Under the pieces are notes generated by a model. The model was given only the letters and a program-made list of their open reading frames with translations. It had not been told where the DNA came from and searched no databases. Below, piece by piece: positions 1 to 13,200 of a DNA stretch of 64,000 nucleotides (position 1 is the first letter of the stretch; each line of letters begins with the position of its first letter). Source of the stretch: Rotaria sp. Silwood1 (taxonomy: Eukaryota > Rotifera > Eurotatoria > Philodinida > Philodinidae); NCBI GenBank assembly GCA_905250075.1, contig CAJNOP010000044.1, positions 653,547-717,546 on the forward strand, in the 5' to 3' direction. Made by a program: the position numbers and the translations under genes.

Positions 1-197
1 TAGAGGCATCACCTGGGATGCTAGAGGCATCACCTGGGATGCTAGAGACATCACCTGGGATGCTAGAGACATCACCTGGGATGCTAGAAACATCACCTGG
101 GATGCTAGAAACATCACCTGGGATTCTAGAGACATCACCTGGGATGCTAGAGGCATCACCTGGGATGCTAGAGGCATCACCTGGGATGTCAGTGCTA
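1..197 (+). repeat. 21-bp minisatellite, forward array
   Basis: About nine tandem copies of a 21-base unit built around CACCTGGGATGCTAGAG, with small changes (AGAGGC, AGAGAC, AGAAAC). The array starts outside the window. It is open in one frame because 21 is a multiple of three, but the translation is only the repeat, so I do not call it a gene. The same unit recurs in inverted orientation from 203. Confidence 0.95.
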
Positions 198-202
198 TAG
201 CA

Positions 203-545
203 AGTGATGCCTCTAGCATCCCAGGTGATGTCTCTAGCATCACAGGTGATGTCTCTAGCATCCCAGGTGATGTCTCTAGCATCACAGGTGATGTCTCTAG
301 CATCCCAGGTGATGTCTCTAGCATCCCAGGTGATGTCTTTAGCATCCCAGGTGATGTCTCTAGCATCCCAGGTGATGTCTCTAGCATCCCAGGTGATGTC
401 TCTAGCATCCCAGGTGATGCCTCTAGCATCCCAGGTGATGCCTCTAGCATCCCAGGTGATGCGTCTAGCATCCCATGTGATGCTACTAGCATCCCAGGTG
501 ATGCCTCTAGCATCCCAGGTGATCCTACTAGCATTCCAGGTGATG
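203..545 (-). repeat. 21-bp minisatellite, inverted array
   Basis: About sixteen copies of the reverse complement of the unit at 1-197 (core CTCTAGCATCCCAGGTGATG). The switch in direction falls at about 195-203, in a short non-repeat bridge, so the two arrays form a long imperfect palindrome. Copies are most uniform in the middle and degenerate toward 480-545. Confidence 0.95.
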
Positions 546-586
546 CACACTTTTCTTTACCCTAAGAGGACTAAGCGGACTATTCA

Positions 587-659
587 GTGGGGAAGCGCGT
601 TTCCCCACTTAACACACCTTTTATTTCAGCGTCGTGGCGTGGGGGCGCGAAGCGCCCCC
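587..659. other. Two GC-rich perfect hairpins
   Basis: The first is GTGGGGAA, loop GCGCG, then TTTCCCCAC (587-608). The second is GGGGGCGC, loop GAA, then GCGCCCCC (641-659). They stand in a GC-rich island of about 100 bases between two minisatellites, unlike the AT-rich surroundings. Short terminal hairpins like these occur near the 3' ends of Helitron transposons, but the expected CTRR end is not visible, so the identity is open. Confidence 0.6.
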
Positions 660-706
660 CGAAGAGCCGCGACCCATGCACGTCTCTGTGTACACCATTA
701 TTCCTA

Positions 707-819
707 CCCTTAGTCCCTTTAGTCCCTTAGTCCCTTTAGTCCCTTAGTCCCTTAGTCCCTTTAGTCCCTTAGTCCCTTTAGTCGCTTAGTCGCTTAGTCC
801 CTTTAGTCCCTTAGTCCCT
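707..819. repeat. 8/9-bp minisatellite (CCCTTAGT / CCCTTTAGT)
   Basis: About thirteen tandem units alternate between eight bases (CCCTTAGT) and nine bases (CCCTTTAGT), with a few CGCTTAGT variants. The array is not a canonical animal telomere repeat. It directly follows the GC-rich hairpin island. Confidence 0.9.
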
Positions 820-894
820 CTGTTTTGGTAAAAAAGAGGTGTTATTTTTTTTTTCAAAATTCAAATTTAAATAAAAAAACCCATAGACTCGAAA

Positions 895-1830
895 AGAAAT
901 ACCGAATTCAGTTTCCAAGGTGTTCATTTGATAGAGCTCATCAAGATCTAGTTGAAAAGTTATATGGTATACTTGGAAAGTATTCATGGGTGAATCGTCA
1001 CAGGTGTTTGCGCACAAATCTAGGAATCGAGCCCAGAAATGGCCATTTTAGGGGGAAAAGAAGCATCGAATCGAGCTCCAAAGGTGTCCATTGGATAGAA
1101 CTTGTCAAGATCTACTTGAAAAGTTGGTTGATATACTTGGAAAATATCTCTGGGCGAATCGTCACAGGCGTTTCCGGAAAAATCTAGGAATCGGGCCCAG
1201 GAATGGCCATTTTGGGATGGGAAAGAAGCATCGAATCGACCTGCAAAGGTATGCATTCGATAGATCTCGTCAAGATCTATTTAGAAAGTTGGTTAGCATA
1301 CTTGGAAACTGCTTCTGGGCGATTCCTCATTGGCGTTTCCGCAATATATAGGAATCAGGCCCTGGAATGGCCATGTTGGGGGGAAAGAAGTATCGAATTG
1401 AGCTCCAAAGGTGTCCATTCGATAGAGCTCGTTGAGATCTACTTGGAAAGTTGGATGATTTTGTTGGAAAGTTCGTCTGAGCGAATCGCGACAAGGATTT
1501 TGTGAAAAACCGAGTTTTCGGTGTGGTTTGAAGGTTTTGAAGAGGAGAGGAGTATGGAATGGAGCACCAAAGATGTGTATTCGATAAAGCACGTCAAGAT
1601 CTACCTGGTAACTCATTGTTTAAGTTGGAAAGCATTCCTGAACGAATCGCGACAAGTTTTTCCAGAATTGATTGCATTTTACACTGTTTTTTGATGGTAT
1701 TTTGAGATTTTCTCAGTATGATGTGGGGCTAGAGAAAAATGAATGATGTGGTTGGATGGAGCTCGTCGGGTTCTACTTGGAAAGGTGTTTGGGGCGAATC
1801 CTTTCAGGAAATACTCGAATCCTGACCTAA
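895..1830. repeat. Diverged ~165-bp satellite array
   Basis: A block containing TCCAAAGGTGTCCATTCGAT and then AGATCTACTTGGAAAG recurs at about 905, 1070, 1235, 1398, 1565 and 1745, a period near 165 bases. The copies differ by many substitutions. Several frames stay open across parts of the array, but they overlap on both strands and share no protein-like pattern, so I treat them as chance ORFs of the repeat. Confidence 0.85.
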
Positions 1831-3091
1831 GATATCCTACGTCAAAAATACGGATGCAGTTTTCCACGAAATCTCAATCGGAAGATAAAAAACGAATCTT
1901 TCAATTTGCAGAAAAAAATATATAAGGTTGTTCCCGGTTAGAAATAACCAAATTTTGTTCATACTATCTTCGCATTTAAGTTGTGAAAATTTCGTCGTGG
2001 AAAGGGTCAGAAAAGGATGAAATTCCGTAACGGAGGGTATTTTTAGCTTTTTTATGCGAGTCAGTTGTATTTGCCAAAAACAACCATATATTCTGAAATC
2101 TTGCACAAAGCTGAACAAAATTCATTCAGAACATTTTTCTAAAGATTGCTGTCTTTCTTTATAAAATCGTAATCTCCAGACCTCCGTTAAAATTATTTCC
2201 ATTCTTGAAATTTCGTAACGGATGATATTCTGCTGAGTAATTCCGACATTATAAAAGGGAACTCGGTGAATTTACTGGTATGAGACCTGAATGGTCTTCA
2301 TTTATGGTGAAATTTTCATGGAGTTTGCTTTTGCTATGACGGAGATATACACGTTGCAATATAGAAAAATAAAATTCTGTAACACTGGTTTTACCCATAC
2401 TGAGAACTATCGATACAGACGACAGAACAAATTACTAAAAGAAAGACTTAGAAAGTGAATAATGAAAGGAAGAGAAAGAAACAAGAAAACAACGAAATAA
2501 TAGAATAAAATGAGCAGATGAATGCTGTGTACATACTTATTTAGGTTTTTCTAGAAATATTTATCAACATGCGTAAAGTAGTTGATAATGACGTAAACGA
2601 AGTGTACCCTAAACATATGTTAGGATTTTATTCCATTAAGTTGGGGCATTTTTTATGTCCTCAGATTGTCAATATTACATTGTTTTCTCTTATAATAAAA
2701 CCTTTTTCATGTTTCTTCACCAATAAAAAGAGGAATAGACACCGGTAGCCCATTGAACCATTGATGCTGAAGATAGTAACCGTCTAATCAGATCCTGTGG
2801 AAATTGGTAACAAAAAAGATACTGCGAGTCGCAGTATATTCTGGCAAAATTTTCATCGAAAAACAATTTTCCAAACCAGATTAAATTTTATTTGTCTGGC
2901 AAATGAAGTTTATTTAACGTAAATAGTTCTTTTTACTTTTAATAACTGCTTGTCAGTTTTACTCAGATGATTTCCGTACACCCTTCAATGAAGAATTTTT
3001 AATTTTATTCAACTCATTATTTTCTTTTCCCGCTATAAAGTTTTTTTTTAAATCAAATTGCATAAATTTTTTTGCTATTTTCATTTTATAA
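1831..3091. other. Intergenic, no gene recognised
   Basis: AT-rich sequence. A weak phrase (AATTCCGTAACGGA and relatives) recurs near 2019, 2210 and 2371 and may be further decay of the satellite to its left. I see no gene or RNA signature. Confidence 0.5.
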
Positions 3092-4070
3092 ATGTTATCA
3101 GAAACACAAGTGACGAGTGATACAAATTTACATCAACATGAATCAAAATCATCATTATTACAACTTGTTTCATCTATAAATTCCGATAATCTTTTAAAAT
3201 ATCGGTCAGAAAAAAATATATTAACAAAGAAAAGAAATTATAATAATTTACTTCGAAATTCTCTAGAATCGATTAATGATAATTATCAAAAATGTTCAAA
3301 TAATAATTTAATTATTACACATTTTCCCATAGCAAATACACCACAAGGTAAAATCTCTATTACAATATTGATATCAGTGATACTTAAGCAAATCATAAAA
3401 TTTTGATTCGTGAAATATTCGTTCAGATTTATTTCATTCATAGATTATCATTTTTAAAGTATTTTCTCGAAGAAATTAGTTTTTTATTTTTTTTTCTCAA
3501 GATTCAATACTAATCACTAAAACATCATCGTGTCAATTACCAGCAGTTCCTAAACAAGTTGATACATTTATTCATCGTCTTGTCAATAAATTTTTTTTAA
3601 TGACAAATAAAAATCCAAATGAGAATAAAATTTATCCTAAGAAACAGATTAAACGAAAACAAATGAATAAGAAATTAAATACAAGAAATTTATCTGATGA
3701 TAGTCATACTTTTTTAAATATTATTTCAAAAAAAAGACGAAGAACACAACGAAAACATTCAAAAATGATAACAAATAATAATCAACATTGTACTGTATGT
3801 CGAAAATATCGAAATAATTTTTCAGTGGTACCAATAAATAAAATACAAGTTTCACCTACAGATTATACTGCGGAATCATCTAAGATTACTAATACTAATG
3901 CGATAGCAAATCGAAAAACTTGCTCAATGTTAACGAGTGAACCATTGATATCATTATCTAAGATTCAATTAGAAAAAATACGAACATTAAATGAATCACA
4001 ATGTCAAGCAATTGCTTCAGCAGTTGAACGTATTTTTGATATATTAATTTCAAATTATCAACTTGTATGA
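3092..4070 (+). CDS. Unknown basic protein, two exons
   Basis: Exons 3092-3347 and 3544-4070 are joined through a 196-base GT-AG intron (phase 1) and give 260 aa. I do not recognise the family. The protein is rich in Asn, Ser and Lys. It has two basic clusters, KKQIKRKQMNKK at about residues 118-129 and KKRRRTQRKHSK at about 148-159, that resemble nuclear localisation signals. A single CxxC pair (CTVC, residues 168-171) is followed by RKYRNN. The last 45 residues look helical (KIQLEKIRTLNESQCQAIAS). The start is the first ATG of the open frame. It stands alone on its strand, about 1.25 kb from the end of the convergent SPRY gene. The gene could extend 5' through an unseen exon. Confidence 0.6.
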
Positions 4071-5327
4071 TGAAATAATTATTTTCTCTCGTCTATTTTG
4101 AAAAAAATGAAAATAATATTCAAATTACAATAATACTACGAATTGCTTGTGTTGTATGAAATCTTACATGTGTCTCATTTTATTCTGAGTTCTTGTAGAA
4201 ATGACATAAGTCATGAAAAAAAAAAGAAAAGTTCTATATACAGGTCTATTTTCTTTTAAACAATGCATTTCAGGTATCTCTGAATGATGCCTAGTAGCAG
4301 ATTAAATAGTCCAACATCTTTCCTACAACTAATACACAGATCAAAGATCCAATTCATAATGTGTAGTTAGTGTGTACTGGTATCATTGTTCGCTGACGCA
4401 TTGAAAGATACCACTGCAAAAAGAACGTATTTCGATAGAGTTAGTGTCTTAATGCTGTGGCGAACATAATTACCAGTGTAGATGACTCATTATCAGTATT
4501 TATACCAATACTACAAATTCTTAGATTCGAACAATTTTATTTTTTTCATCGACCTAGCCTGCTATATTTTAAAACCGTCTGAATCAATTGGATGAAATAG
4601 TTAGCTGTCATATAAATATCAATCTAAGAATAATATGAATTAGACAATTATTTTGCATAATAATTGTAACAAATTACTGATGAGGAGACCTATTTTGATT
4701 TCTATCATAGATATATTTTTCCATAAGATCTCCGAATAACATTTTATAAAATTTCATAAGACTTTTAACATAAGACTCGATGTAATATGATGGATGACTA
4801 TACTTTTTATTTTTATCAACGTCATTTTTTACTTGAAAGGCTTGATAATTGAAAAAGTATGATCATGTAACATCACATCGTTAAATATATTAATCTAAAT
4901 TGCATTTTTTTTAGTTCTTTGATAGGATTTCATATCACATGTATTAATCTACGCATGAATCAATTCAAAAGATATTCTTATCAAAATATCATGCAGTAGT
5001 TTTTTTTTATCATAATAAATTCATTCATGCAAGCATTCGAAAAATTTTTTTCAATAGATAAGACAAATTAAAATATTTTATCATTCAATCCATAAACCAA
5101 TACATGAGCAATATATATATATTCATTCAACGAACAAACAAATAAGCAGACACACAACGATCAGGAAAAAAAAATATTCGTTCATATAATAATAGATAAA
5201 AGGAACAAAAAAAGGCCAGTGAGAATTAGAGATTCATTCAATATGTCACAACAGAGATAAAATGGAATTCATATGTAAATCTGACACGAACAAAACAAAA
5301 TAAAACGAAAAAAAAAAGAAATCATAC
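4071..5327. other. Intergenic between convergent genes
   Basis: AT-rich sequence with poly-A and poly-T tracts. It holds the 3' flanks of the unknown gene (+) and the SPRY gene (-). No further ORF with coding character was found. Confidence 0.5.
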
Positions 5328-8300
5328 TCAAAGAATGATGCACGCGGCAGATTTTGTTGATGGAACATTCGAATCATAATGATAATTATAAAGAACATTT
5401 GAATTCATATCTAAAGGATGATCATCAAGTTTTGTTTTTTTAGTTGTTTTTGTACTGTTCTGTTTTTCGACAACTACTTCAGAACCTAGAATGAAAGAAA
5501 AACACATAAATCAAATAATATTTCAAATATTATTCAAATATAAATACTTCACATGCAATAGCTCTACGGAAGATAATAAACTAAGATATGCGAAAGTGCA
5601 TAATGGCATAGGAATGGACATAGAACGAATAACGCACGCAGATATATGTACAATAACAACAACAACAACAACAAAAAACAATGTGGGATATGTGAAATAT
5701 AGATGATTGTGTAGAAAAAAAGAATGAAAACTGTATAGATAAATTTACTCACAATATACTTAATTTATTCTAAAGTACGTAAATTATAGAATAAAAAAAT
5801 TCTTTATAAAAGAAAATAAAATTGATTTCTTACTTCTAGCTAATCGTTGTTCTTCTTCAATTTGTTGTTTAGCATCCGCTATAATGGATTTAATCTGTTC
5901 AGGAGTAAAATCTTGTGTTGAGATTCGTGTCGCTGAAAAATCCATTTTGATACGATTTACTTCAAATAAAAGAAAAACAATAATAAAATATTTGATAATT
6001 ACAAAATAACTAATCATTCTATGATATACAATACCATTTGGTGGTGCTATAACAACTGGATAAAAACCACCAACTGGTTGATGAAGTACTCGAACATAAC
6101 CAACTGTACGATTAACAGTTAAATAACATATTATTAATGGTTCTTTATTTTTTCCAATAAAACTTTCTTCTTCTGATGGAAATAAAACACCCCAACCTAT
6201 TTTATCACCTTGTTTTAAATATTTTGCAGCTTAAAACAAAGAAAGAAAACATTTTTTTGTTTGACAAAAAAAAGTTTATTATTACCATCTCCTGTTGGCC
6301 AAAAACGTAAATAATCTTGTTTAAATTGAGATATTGGTGGTGGATCAAGTGGTGATGCCGTACATAAAGCAATTGCTATTAAATTTAAAATAGATAGAAA
6401 TTTAAATGGTTTTACAATATTAAAACATACCAGGTGGTGGTTCATTATCGCTAAATTTATCCAAAAGTAGAATTTCAAAATGATTATATTCTATAATGAA
6501 ATAAATAAAAAAAAGAAAATAATCTTTCCATCAATATAAAAAGTAAATAATGTAGAATTAAGATAGCTGACCTCGGATTACAAATTTTCGAAATTCCTAT
6601 ATAGGATGTCGTTTTCTAAATTTTGCGATTATTTTCACTAAAAAAATAACCGAAATTTAGATATTGTACGTCGAGCCGTACCTCCAAAAAATACCTATTC
6701 TCATCTCCTGAGTTTTTCGTAAAAAGTGATGATCGGGGGAGGGGGACGGGGAGGAGAGCGCCGCGAAAACTCCTGTACTTCCCCTCAGGGCATAGTCAAA
6801 TCTTGTGAAATTTTTCGAGCGTTTTTGACAAAATATAGATATTATAGGACGAATCCGAGCCCAATCTGAACCTAATATGAACTCACACAGCAGTTATCAG
6901 TTCGGATAGTATTTTCGTAAGTCTGTAATGTAGAAGGTTCAAATTTTTATCCCTGTACTTCAACACTTCTTTCAAATCATGTTTCGTAAAATTATTCTAG
7001 ATAAAAGAATAACTCATAAGTTTTAAATGTTGATTAGTTTCTATCGTTATCATATTAGTTTTTAATCAATGAAAAAAAAAATTTACTTTTATGTAAACTA
7101 TATGGAGCTTGAAGACATAACGAATGATCAATATGTTGTGGTAAAATAAAAGATTTTTCTTTTAAATCAACTTTTGTTCCTTCTGGTAAACACCAATCTT
7201 CAGGATTTCTCTAGAAATTCAAAACAAAAATATTTTTAATTTTTTCAAGAATATAAACAATTCTTTCATAAAATCAATAATTACTAACCACACTATAATG
7301 TGGTGGAACAGAAACTCTTGTTTGCCAATAAACTAATAATTCAACAGGATCACCACCGCTTTCAATAAGTATTGTTGGAAAATATTGTGAATGATCACGT
7401 AATGTTAAATAACGTGTACCAATAGGTCGAAAATTTTTACTGAATAATGCAACACTCATTTCTTGTTCAAATACTTCTATTTCAACACCAATTGTATCAC
7501 CTTTTCTACATTGATGTCCATGCATATTACCAGTATCTTTATGATTTGAATATAATTTTCCTGTATATGTGTTATATCCAACAGAATCATTAACAAGACC
7601 AGGTGCTTCATTTAATTCATGTTTTGATGATGCAATACCAATTGTTACTTGACATTGTTCACCTAGTGATAGAGTAAAATTTAATATAAAAACAAAATTA
7701 CAAAACATAAATAAATATTTTACTAATATTTTCTAATTCAACAAAAAAGAAACGTCGTTCATATGTTAATGGTTTACGAAATTGAATATAATGTATTGTA
7801 TTTTCAGTTTTTGGTATTGATACACGACATAAATGATCATCAACAGTTAATAAAACTTGTTCACTTGTACGAAAAAGATAATTTGATAAATCTTAAAATA
7901 AAATTATTTTAAACAAAAAAAAAAAAAGAATATTATATTCTTATTTTTACCTCGATCAACTCTATCTTTTTGATAGATTTCATAAGCTGGTCCTAACATT
8001 TGCTTATAAAGTCCTTGAAGTTTTGTTATTTCCTCATTTGTTAAAATATTTTTTTTTTCAATGGAAACTTTTGTTGCTAGAATACGAAATAAAAGGGTAA
8101 AAGAAAAACTTTAATACCTATTATATTACCATATGGTTGAAGTAAAACAATAGGAACAAAACCACCTTCTGGTTGTAAAACAAAAAGAACATCAACAATT
8201 AATTTATTAAACATAACATAAACAAGACATAATTGTTCAGCTTTATCATCTTCACAATTGTCATCATAAAAAACACCCCAACCAATTGTATTTCCAACTT

Positions 8301-10230
8301 TCACTAAAATTAATCATATAATTTCTTTTGAGTTTTCTATTAAGAAATTTAATATACTTTTCATTTTAGCAAACCATGTATAATAATCTTTCATTAACGT
8401 ACATGTTGGTGTAGGTTTTAAAGGCTAAAAAAAGAAATGAAAAGATAATTCTATTTATTTTTCTATTATTGATGTTTGTAATGTTAATAAATTATGTAAA
8501 TTTTCTTACTGAACAAGTAGCTAATCCAACACTGGCACCTTTACCATCTGTTAGTGATACTTCTTGTTGTGTAACAACAAAATAACGAAATTTTTTGCCT
8601 AATGGTATAGGTGATTGTACTGGTAAATCTTCTAATTTTGAACGATTTTCAAATAAACCTGTATGTGTATCATAAGTACCCATAGGTGCTCGAATCCATT
8701 GAGAAATTGGAATCTAAAGACAAGAAAAAAAAAGAAAGAGCTTTTTAATTAAATAAATAATTCAAAGAAAACCAACTACATACGTCAGTAATGGATGGTA
8801 ATTGTTCAACAGCTTCCGGCCAAAGAATTGAGACATCAACACGACCACCAGAAAATGTTAATGTTGGAAAAAACCGTTCTTTATTTGATTCAAAATGATA
8901 TCTAATTAAAAGATTGAATACAATTAGTGAAGATAAACAACATATAATCGGTTCTTGAAGAATCATCTTTATTTTTGAAAGCTTTTCTTTTCAAATAGAC
9001 CTTTAAAAAAACTGTTTTGTTCATAACTAATTTCTCTTATGTTAACAAACTAATTGATATCTTTATTTTACATATATCTATGAACTATGAGATCAAACCG
9101 ATCTTTTTCTTAGTTTCTCTAGTAAACAAATGTTCATAAACATTCGCCTTCATTTACATATGTCAATAAAAAGTACAAACACTATATTATTAAATGAAAT
9201 TGCTTCAATGATATCATGAATAAAATTTTTTTTTCACTCTCTTCTATTCATCTCAATTCTTTTCTATACCCGAAAAGAAATAGTCAAAGTCGGAGATCAA
9301 TAAACTTATTATTCATATAATTCAATAGACTTAAATAAATTGATTTTCATAGAATGTAATCAAGTTTTCCGCAAAAAAAGACAACTTGAATTGCAATCCT
9401 TTATTGAACATTACTCGTTAAACTTAGACTATATGTCTCGGAAAAAAAAACATATATAGTTATTATATGAAAAGAAAAGCACTAATTGAATTAATCTTAT
9501 CTTATTAAATTTTTATTTCTTCTAATATTCCAAAACAAAAAAAAAATATTCGAGAGAAAAAAAAACCAGATCAATCATTTTATTTTTAAATACCTAGTTG
9601 CAACTGGAAAACTATCATAATAAAAAAGTGCTGTTGAAAGATATTGACCAAAATAAGTAACATAAATTGCAACCGTATTACCTAAACATAAATCTTATTT
9701 TCATCAAAAAAGAAAACATTAATTAATCAATTTACCTTTGCCATATTGAAGTCCAAGTGTATTTGCATGTACTTTCCATGATGTATATACTCGTCCTGTA
9801 TTATTATGATAACCAAGAGAATTATTATATTGACCTAAAATAATAGATATCTATTACTTTAATCTAAATAAACATATCTATATTAACCTGCATGTGAATT
9901 AATATCTAATGGTGCAATTCCAACTGCTATGATTGCATTTGGATCTAAAAAAGAAATTGTTTTTTTTTTGTTTCATTCCAATATGTTGGAAAAAAAAATG
10001 ATATATATATATGATTTCTTACCACATTTATGAACTTCAACAAGAAAATAAGGTGATTCAGGTGTAAGTGGTTGAAGTGATTGTATAATTGAAATTGTAT
10101 CAAAATTTGCTGTTTTTTTATTTCCATATGATATATCAACTTTTTTTCCTTTAATTATTCCATTTGTTGTTGTTTTACTTTTAATTGTTATATCACCAAC
10201 AACACGATAACGTGTATCAATTGTTGTCAT
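5328..10230 (-). CDS. Four-module SPRY-domain protein with CaaX end
   Basis: Seventeen phase-consistent exons on the minus strand give 802 aa: 10230-10023, 9944-9888, 9834-9736, 9681-9594, 8901-8784, 8713-8510, 8424-8358, 8303-8130, 8076-7951, 7891-7724, 7662-7289, 7210-7087, 6490-6431, 6375-6286, 6229-6035, 5932-5834, 5485-5328. The SPRY pattern is clear: an NNSLGYHNNTGRVYT block (~91-105), then GNTIGWGVFY (~284-293), NDSVGYNTYTGKLYS (~455-469) and GDKIGWGVLF (~660-669). Modules 1+2 resemble modules 3+4, with GGFVPIVLLQP and GGFYPVVIAPP in matching places, so an ancestral pair was duplicated. The C-terminus is CIIL, a CaaX box whose final Leu favours geranylgeranylation. SPRY domains bind protein partners; substrate and location are unknown, but the tail predicts membrane anchoring. 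SPRYD3 may be the nearest known relative (unsure). Confidence 0.85.
6491..7086. other. Intron 12 of the SPRY gene with a GC-rich insert
   Basis: This 596-base intron is far longer than most of its neighbours. It contains a G-rich patch (about 6735-6765, GGGGGAGGGGGACGGGGAGG followed by AGAGCGCCGCG) unlike the rest of the gene. It may be a decayed mobile-element insertion. No terminal repeats were identified. Confidence 0.4.
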
Positions 10231-13200
10231 AGTGTTTATAACGTTTTATAAACCAGACACAAAATGAAATTATCTATATATTAAATAATGAATGGATATA
10301 TATGTAATGAAACTCGTTATAATAAATCATAGTATTTATTTCATAGTCCTACTAAATATCGATAATACTTTTGTCAATAGTAGACGTGCAAAATCTCTTG
10401 AAACGAAACGAGTTGGTTAGTTAAGAAATTCCGAGCAAAAAAAAAAAAGAAAACTATGTATATAACAGAAGAAGAAACAAAAAAAGAATTCTTATTAATA
10501 AATTGATCTCCAACATCTTTAGCTCTTAACTATAAATTGAATAAACATTTCATTTTCAAGTACACCATACATGAGAACATTAAAACAGAAACGTGCTTTT
10601 ATCATTATTGAATAAACAAAAAGAAAAACAAGAAAATGCTCAAGCTCTACTCATTTAATAGAAGAAAAAAAAAGAAACGAAGAAAGATATTGCAGAAATG
10701 AAAAGTTGAGTGTTCCAAAAGCAAAAAAAAACACAACGAGCTACTATTGCTGCTCGAAGAGTGAGAGCTGTATACACTTTTTTTCTTTCGAATAGAATAA
10801 AAAAAGAAACATGACAACTATGATTCATTATGCTCATATGCATTGGTTATTTTTAATGCACAGATGAACAGATCAATGAGAGATGTCGTTCGTAATTGAA
10901 TTATCGAAGATGTTTTCTTATGCATAATAAAATTATAAGGTTTTTAAAATGATGGCAGTTTCTACAGCATCGGATTTCAAGTATTTTTTAAAAAAATTTG
11001 ATATTTTATGAGATTTTGTCGTGATAAAACGATAACATTTACCAAACGATTATTCTCTGGTTCAGATTTCTCAAGAAGTACAGGTCTATAAGAGGAATTC
11101 ATGAATAGCTTTCAAAACACATTATTTGAAAAAAAAGTACGTTATTGATTGAGGTTCTGGGAAAAATAAAAAAAAATAATAATCCTATCAATCCTTGAAT
11201 GGTACCATTCATCAATGACATTCAAAAAACAGGGAAGATCAGCAAAATTGCGTACATTAATCCTCATTAAAAGACTTATTTCCATGAATAATACGTGCTA
11301 CACTTCATAGTAGTTAACGATATGCATTTTCATTTAAACGTAGTGCTCAATAGGATAGTGTGAGTAGGTTTGTCGATGTGATATAGAGTGAGGATTGGTA
11401 CAGGTCTGCATTTATGAAGAAACGTTGATTGATTGAATATGGATTAGAAGAGGATGACTTGGTAGTTCTACGAGCATTTCGATTTTTACGTGGCATTTTT
11501 GCATACAAGTGATAGTTACCTTAAAAGACCACATCACTTCTAATAGGATTAAAGCACATTTCTGAGCACTACACACTGTAAAACTTTCGGCCTGAGTTGA
11601 GAATTCACCACATATTAGTCATTTAATACAAAAACACATTTGAACGAATAGGCTCTTTATAAAGAAATTTTTAACAAATGCAATATTTACCTGGATATCT
11701 TTTATGCATAAGTCCAACAACTAATTTATAAATTGTATTATTAATACATTTCTTTTGAAAAAAAAACAATCTGATCATACGATTTCTATTCTAAAGATGA
11801 TCTCTTTGTGTAATCTATTAAAAGCAATGAATAGAAATAACAAGAAAAATACATTATGTTATAAAGGATCTTTGTTTTTATTTCTCTCATTAGTAAAATT
11901 ACTAAAATTGAAAGCGATATGTAAATCTTGATAAATATTCAATCAATAAAGCATATTTCACAATATTTATAACTCAGAGAAAAATACTCAAACTTAAATA
12001 ATATGTATGCGATACAATAATCTTTGCAAAAACAATGTCAAAATCTGTTATTCTACATTACCGACTTCTAAATCAAGGAAATCTTTTTTTTTCTGTTAGA
12101 AAGAGCAATGTTTGATCTACAAGATTTATACCAGACATATTTTTCCAGAATGCATCTGACGAGAACGACAAGCCTCACGATCAAACGCCTCCAAAAAAGT
12201 TCTTACAATTTCACTATTGATCAACAGCTTGTTTTTTGTTTTCTATCAAGTTTTTTTTAATTCGAAAGGAAATGAAAAAAAAAATATTGAAAACTGATTT
12301 TTGCAGTGTAAGGAGTGCTCTTTTCAATGATGTATCGGAAGGTAAATTTAGTCTTTGTTTTTATACCAAAAAATAGCTTTTTCTAAAAAAAATATGGAGT
12401 AGGTTACATGTTCTTTCCGTTTGCCGTTTGGTAACGATAAAAATAACAATGTTCGGTGAATTATTTTCCTTATTAAATATCTATGAGCTGATAATATTTC
12501 AAATAAATAACGGAAAAAGAACTCTATTCATGCATATATTCTGGAAATGATGAGTAATATTGTTTGCAAATTGATATTTCTTGGAAAACATTGTGTTTTA
12601 TAAAAATTGCATTTCGAAAAATTTTGTTACTTATGTAGTTTAGAATATATCTAATAAATTTTGCTTAAGCGGATATTTATAGAATTTTTGATACGCTACA
12701 TTTTGATGCATGACTTATTCGTGTAGTTCAAAATAATTGAAATATAGAGATCTTTCAAAGTAGAAAAATATTGCAAGCAGTTTTTAGATTTATTTGGTTT
12801 TTGAACTTTTCCTTTCCGTCAGACTCTTTCTGTAGAAAAATACATTTAATACAAAATGTGTAGTTCAGATATTGCTCTTTCTAACAAAAGAAAATTTTCT
12901 CAATTTAGAAGTCGACAATATAATGTAATACAATTTAAGATTTTTGTAAAAACTTTTCTATCAAATATTGGAGAAAATACAATATTCGTAAACATATTCA
13001 TTTAATACTACTTTCTTTTAACTACATATTTAAATTAGTTTTTACATCTATATAATATAGACCAGTCAAAGTATAGCGTGATTTCAGTCATTGCATCAAT
13101 CAGAATTTGATTAATGAGCAATTTCCTCTTTTCTTGTCTATTCTTCAGATTTTTGAACTACATCTATTTTTTTTTCAACTGAATAGCTATGCAAAATAAT

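Noticed and set aside
18-713. Open frames of 60 and 169 codons across the 21-bp repeat
   Set aside because: The frames exist only because the unit length is a multiple of three; the translation is the repeat and then random sequence.
707-819. Telomeric repeat
   Set aside because: The unit CCC(T)TTAGT differs from TTAGGG and from the G-rich telomere repeats known to me, and unit length alternates.
811-2118. Overlapping ORFs of 60-120 codons on both strands
   Set aside because: They lie within the diverged ~165-bp satellite and its flank, overlap each other and show no family motif.
11357-11756. Possible small split gene on the minus strand (61-base open stretch with splice borders, then a basic ORF)
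   Set aside because: The pieces can be joined only by weak splice sites, no motif appears, and no start exon was found.
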